A stretch of DNA of 64,000 nt from Kitasatospora phosalacinea. GTDB taxonomy: Bacteria; Actinomycetota; Actinomycetes; Streptomycetales; Streptomycetaceae. Location of the stretch: positions 62,001-126,000 of the forward strand of contig NZ_JNWZ01000002.1 in the NCBI RefSeq assembly GCF_000716545.1. Reading direction: 5' to 3'. The notes beneath the pieces were generated by a model, which saw only the letters and a program-made list of their open reading frames with translations, did no database searches and was not told the origin of the DNA. Both the position numbers and the translations under genes were made by a program. Positions 62,444 to 64,000 of the stretch are shown in pieces; the first letter of the stretch is position 1; each line of letters opens with the position of its first letter.

Positions 62444-63229
62444 CTACGCGGGACGGTTCAGCCTGGTGATGAACTTGTACCTGTCGCCGCGGTAGATCGA
62501 GCGCACCCACTCCACCGGGGCGCCGTCCGCGTCGAAGGAGTGCCGGGACAGCTGCAGCATCGGCAGGCCCAGGTCGGAGCCGAGCAGGCCGGCCTCGCGC
62601 GGGTTGGCGAGGGTGGTCTCGATGGTCTCCTCGGCCTCCGCGACCGTCACCCCGTAGACCTCGCGCAGCGCGGTGTACAGCGAGTTGTGCTTGGCCAGGT
62701 TGCGCCGCAGCGCGGGGAAGCGCTTGGCGGACAGGTGCGCCACCTCGATCGCCATCGGGTCGCCGTTGGCCAGGCGCAGCCGCTCGATCCGCAGCACCCG
62801 GCCGCCCGGCTTGATGTCCAGCAGCGGGGCGAGCCGCTCGTCGGCGGAGATGTAGGCGACCTCGACCAGCCGGGAGGTGGGCTCCAGGCCCTGGGCGCGC
62901 ATGTCCTCGGTGTACGAGGTGAGCTGGAGGGCCTGGGCGACCTTCGGCTTGGCCACGAAGGTGCCCTTGCCCTGGATGCGCTCCAGCCGCCCCTCGACGA
63001 CCAGTTCCTGCAGGGCCTGCCGGACGGTGGTGCGCGAGGTGTCGAACTGGGCGGCCAGCGCGCGCTCCGGCGGGACCGGCGTGCCGGCCGGCTGGGTCTC
63101 GGTCAGCTGCAGCAGGTGCCGCTTGAGGCCGTAGTACTTGGGGACCCGGGCCGTGGCGGTGGCAGGGCCGGTCTGGATCGGCACGGTGGAGCCCTCGGCG
63201 AGCGCCGCCGTGTCCCTGTCGCCACTCAT
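62444..63229 (-). CDS. dasR: GntR/HutC-family global regulator DasR
   Basis: 261 residues. The GntR winged helix (about 32-98) has [20 protein letters not shown] and [17 protein letters not shown], and the UTRA domain follows with [14 protein letters not shown] and ending [17 protein letters not shown]; this is very close to S. coelicolor DasR. It binds dre sites at chitin and N-acetylglucosamine genes and is released by glucosamine-6-phosphate. ATG 63229 follows GAGGAG. A near-consensus dre lies in the chitinase promoter of this window. The usual dasABC neighbours are not adjacent. Confidence 0.95.
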   Translation of the reverse strand: MSGDRDTAALAEGSTVPIQTGPATATARVPKYYGLKRHLLQLTETQPAGTPVPPERALAAQFDTSRTTVRQALQELVVEGRLERIQGKGTFVAKPKVAQALQLTSYTEDMRAQGLEPTSRLVEVAYISADERLAPLLDIKPGGRVLRIERLRLANGDPMAIEVAHLSAKRFPALRRNLAKHNSLYTALREVYGVTVAEAEETIETTLANPREAGLLGSDLGLPMLQLSRHSFDADGAPVEWVRSIYRGDRYKFITRLNRPA

Positions 63230-63412
63230 GGCAGCTCTCACTCCTCGTTGGAGGCGGTCCCTTAACGGACCCCTAAGTCCTATGTAACAGCACATGTTTG
63301 CACGCGCGGGAGAACAAACGTGAGCCCCCGGCCGCATTCGGCGCGGGCCGCCGGGTACGCGACGGGCCCGGGACGGGCGCCAGGCGCCCGTCCCGGGCCC
63401 GTCCCGAGCGTC

Positions 63413-64000
63413 TCAGCCGGCCTGGGCGGCCGTCACCGCGAGCCCCGCGAGGGCTTCCGCCGCGGCGATCGCGCAGACCCGGGAGCCGCCGTAGGTGGCC
63501 AGCGTGGTCACCCCGCGCGGGGCGAACAGCTCGGCCACGCCGTGGGCGGTGCCGATCTCCACCACCACCGCGTCCGGCCGGTGCTCGACCAGGGCCAGCG
63601 CGGCCCGGCGCATCCAGGCGTGCCGGTGGACGTCGCGCACCACCAGCACCAGCGGGCGGCCGACGGCCGCGCCCGCCAGCGGGGCGGTGTCGATCTCGAC
63701 GTCGTCGGCGGCGACCTCGACGTGCAGCAGGCCGGAGCCCTCGGTCACGGTCGCGGGCGGGGCGACCCGGGTGGAGGTGGTGCCGGGCACCAGCTCGGCC
63801 AGCGGACCGGCCACCCCCCAGGGGGTCTCGTCGCCGACCGCGATGTTCGCGGCCGGGGAGAACTCGACCACGTGCGGGACGCCGCCCAGCGGGCGGAGCT
63901 CGCCGGTGACCCGCAGCGCCCGGCGGGCGGCGGTCAGGCCGACGCCGACCTCGGCCTGCTGGCCGACCAGCGCGGCTCGCACCCCGGCCGACCAGCGGGC
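63413..64000 (-). CDS. GH3-like glycoside hydrolase (C-terminal part)
   Basis: 195 residues; the frame is open to the window edge and the N-terminus lies beyond. The visible C-terminal region has an alternating strand/helix pattern with PLVLVVRDVHRHAWMRRA, DAVVVEIGTAHGV and ATYGGSRVCAIAAAEAL, typical of the C-terminal domain of GH3 beta-N-acetylhexosaminidases such as DasD. The catalytic N-terminal barrel cannot be seen. It lies on the same strand and 183 bp upstream of dasR, consistent with chitobiose use. Confidence 0.7.
   Translation of the reverse strand, partial: ARWSAGVRAALVGQQAEVGVGLTAARRALRVTGELRPLGGVPHVVEFSPAANIAVGDETPWGVAGPLAELVPGTTSTRVAPPATVTEGSGLLHVEVAADDVEIDTAPLAGAAVGRPLVLVVRDVHRHAWMRRAALALVEHRPDAVVVEIGTAHGVAELFAPRGVTTLATYGGSRVCAIAAAEALAGLAVTAAQAG

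Noticed and set aside
63241..63300. DasR autoregulatory operator upstream of dasR
   Set aside because: Only GGTCC-N6-GGACC (63256-63271) is present, which does not match the TGGTCTAGACCA core well enough.
1..64000. Insertion sequences, prophage, CRISPR arrays or a biosynthetic gene cluster
   Set aside because: No transposase, integrase, phage structural, Cas, PKS or NRPS motifs were seen; gene content is core chromosome.

Overview
The window is ordinary core chromosome of a high-GC actinomycete of the Streptomyces/Kitasatospora type. GC is about 73-74%, third codon positions are almost all G or C, and starts are often GTG or TTG. The gene content is diagnostic: WblC/WhiB7, SigR-RsrA, mycoredoxin, UvrD2 with HRDC, an AdnAB-like helicase-nuclease pair, DasR, and a class I ribonucleotide reductase behind a cobalamin riboswitch. 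I see no insertion sequence, prophage, CRISPR array or biosynthetic gene cluster.

Layout. 0-17 kb: the two-gene AdnAB-like nuclease, a membrane PP2C phosphatase, an EEP-family hydrolase, a PadR regulator with its ABC/FtsX exporter, an M20 peptidase, NudC, a GntR regulator, and mycoredoxin behind a SigR-type promoter. 17-24 kb: uvrD2, then wblC behind a 0.8-kb leader with a leader ORF, an antiterminator and an intrinsic terminator, then a kinase-like protein and a barstar-domain protein. 24-33 kb: housekeeping and poorly characterised genes (ABC1 kinase, ThiF-like protein, zinc peptidase, NUDIX, zinc metalloprotease-like protein, SDR, MoaE, PDZ/Lon-type protease). 33-41 kb: UPF0182 membrane protein, initiator tRNA, a secreted GH18 chitinase with a DasR-type operator, and a Sel1-repeat protein. 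41-47 kb: hisN, an SMR exporter, rsgA, aroA, an M50-type peptidase, an SRAP protein and a small hydrolase. 47-53 kb: sigR-rsrA with an autoregulatory promoter, two overlapping HD-domain membrane proteins, a TPR protein and peptide deformylase. 53-64 kb: nrdAB with tandem NrdR boxes and a B12 riboswitch, GNAT, a GlxA/AdpA-like regulator, a histidine phosphatase, a sodium:solute symporter pair, dasR, and the 3' end of a GH3-like glycosidase.

Regulatory connections visible in the window: SigR (47.5 kb) has its promoter motif in front of itself and of mycoredoxin (17.1 kb), linking disulfide-stress sensing to thiol repair. DasR (62.4 kb) has a near-consensus operator in the chitinase promoter (37.06 kb). 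The ribonucleotide reductase carries both NrdR and cobalamin control. The wblC leader has the geometry of a ribosome-mediated attenuator. At least eight genes have a TANNNT -10 hexamer 7-9 nt before the start codon, as expected for leaderless mRNAs. Most families here are known; the most informative non-coding structures are the wblC attenuator, the PadR operator that includes the start codon, and three exact TTGTCCACA DnaA boxes, all in gaps between genes.
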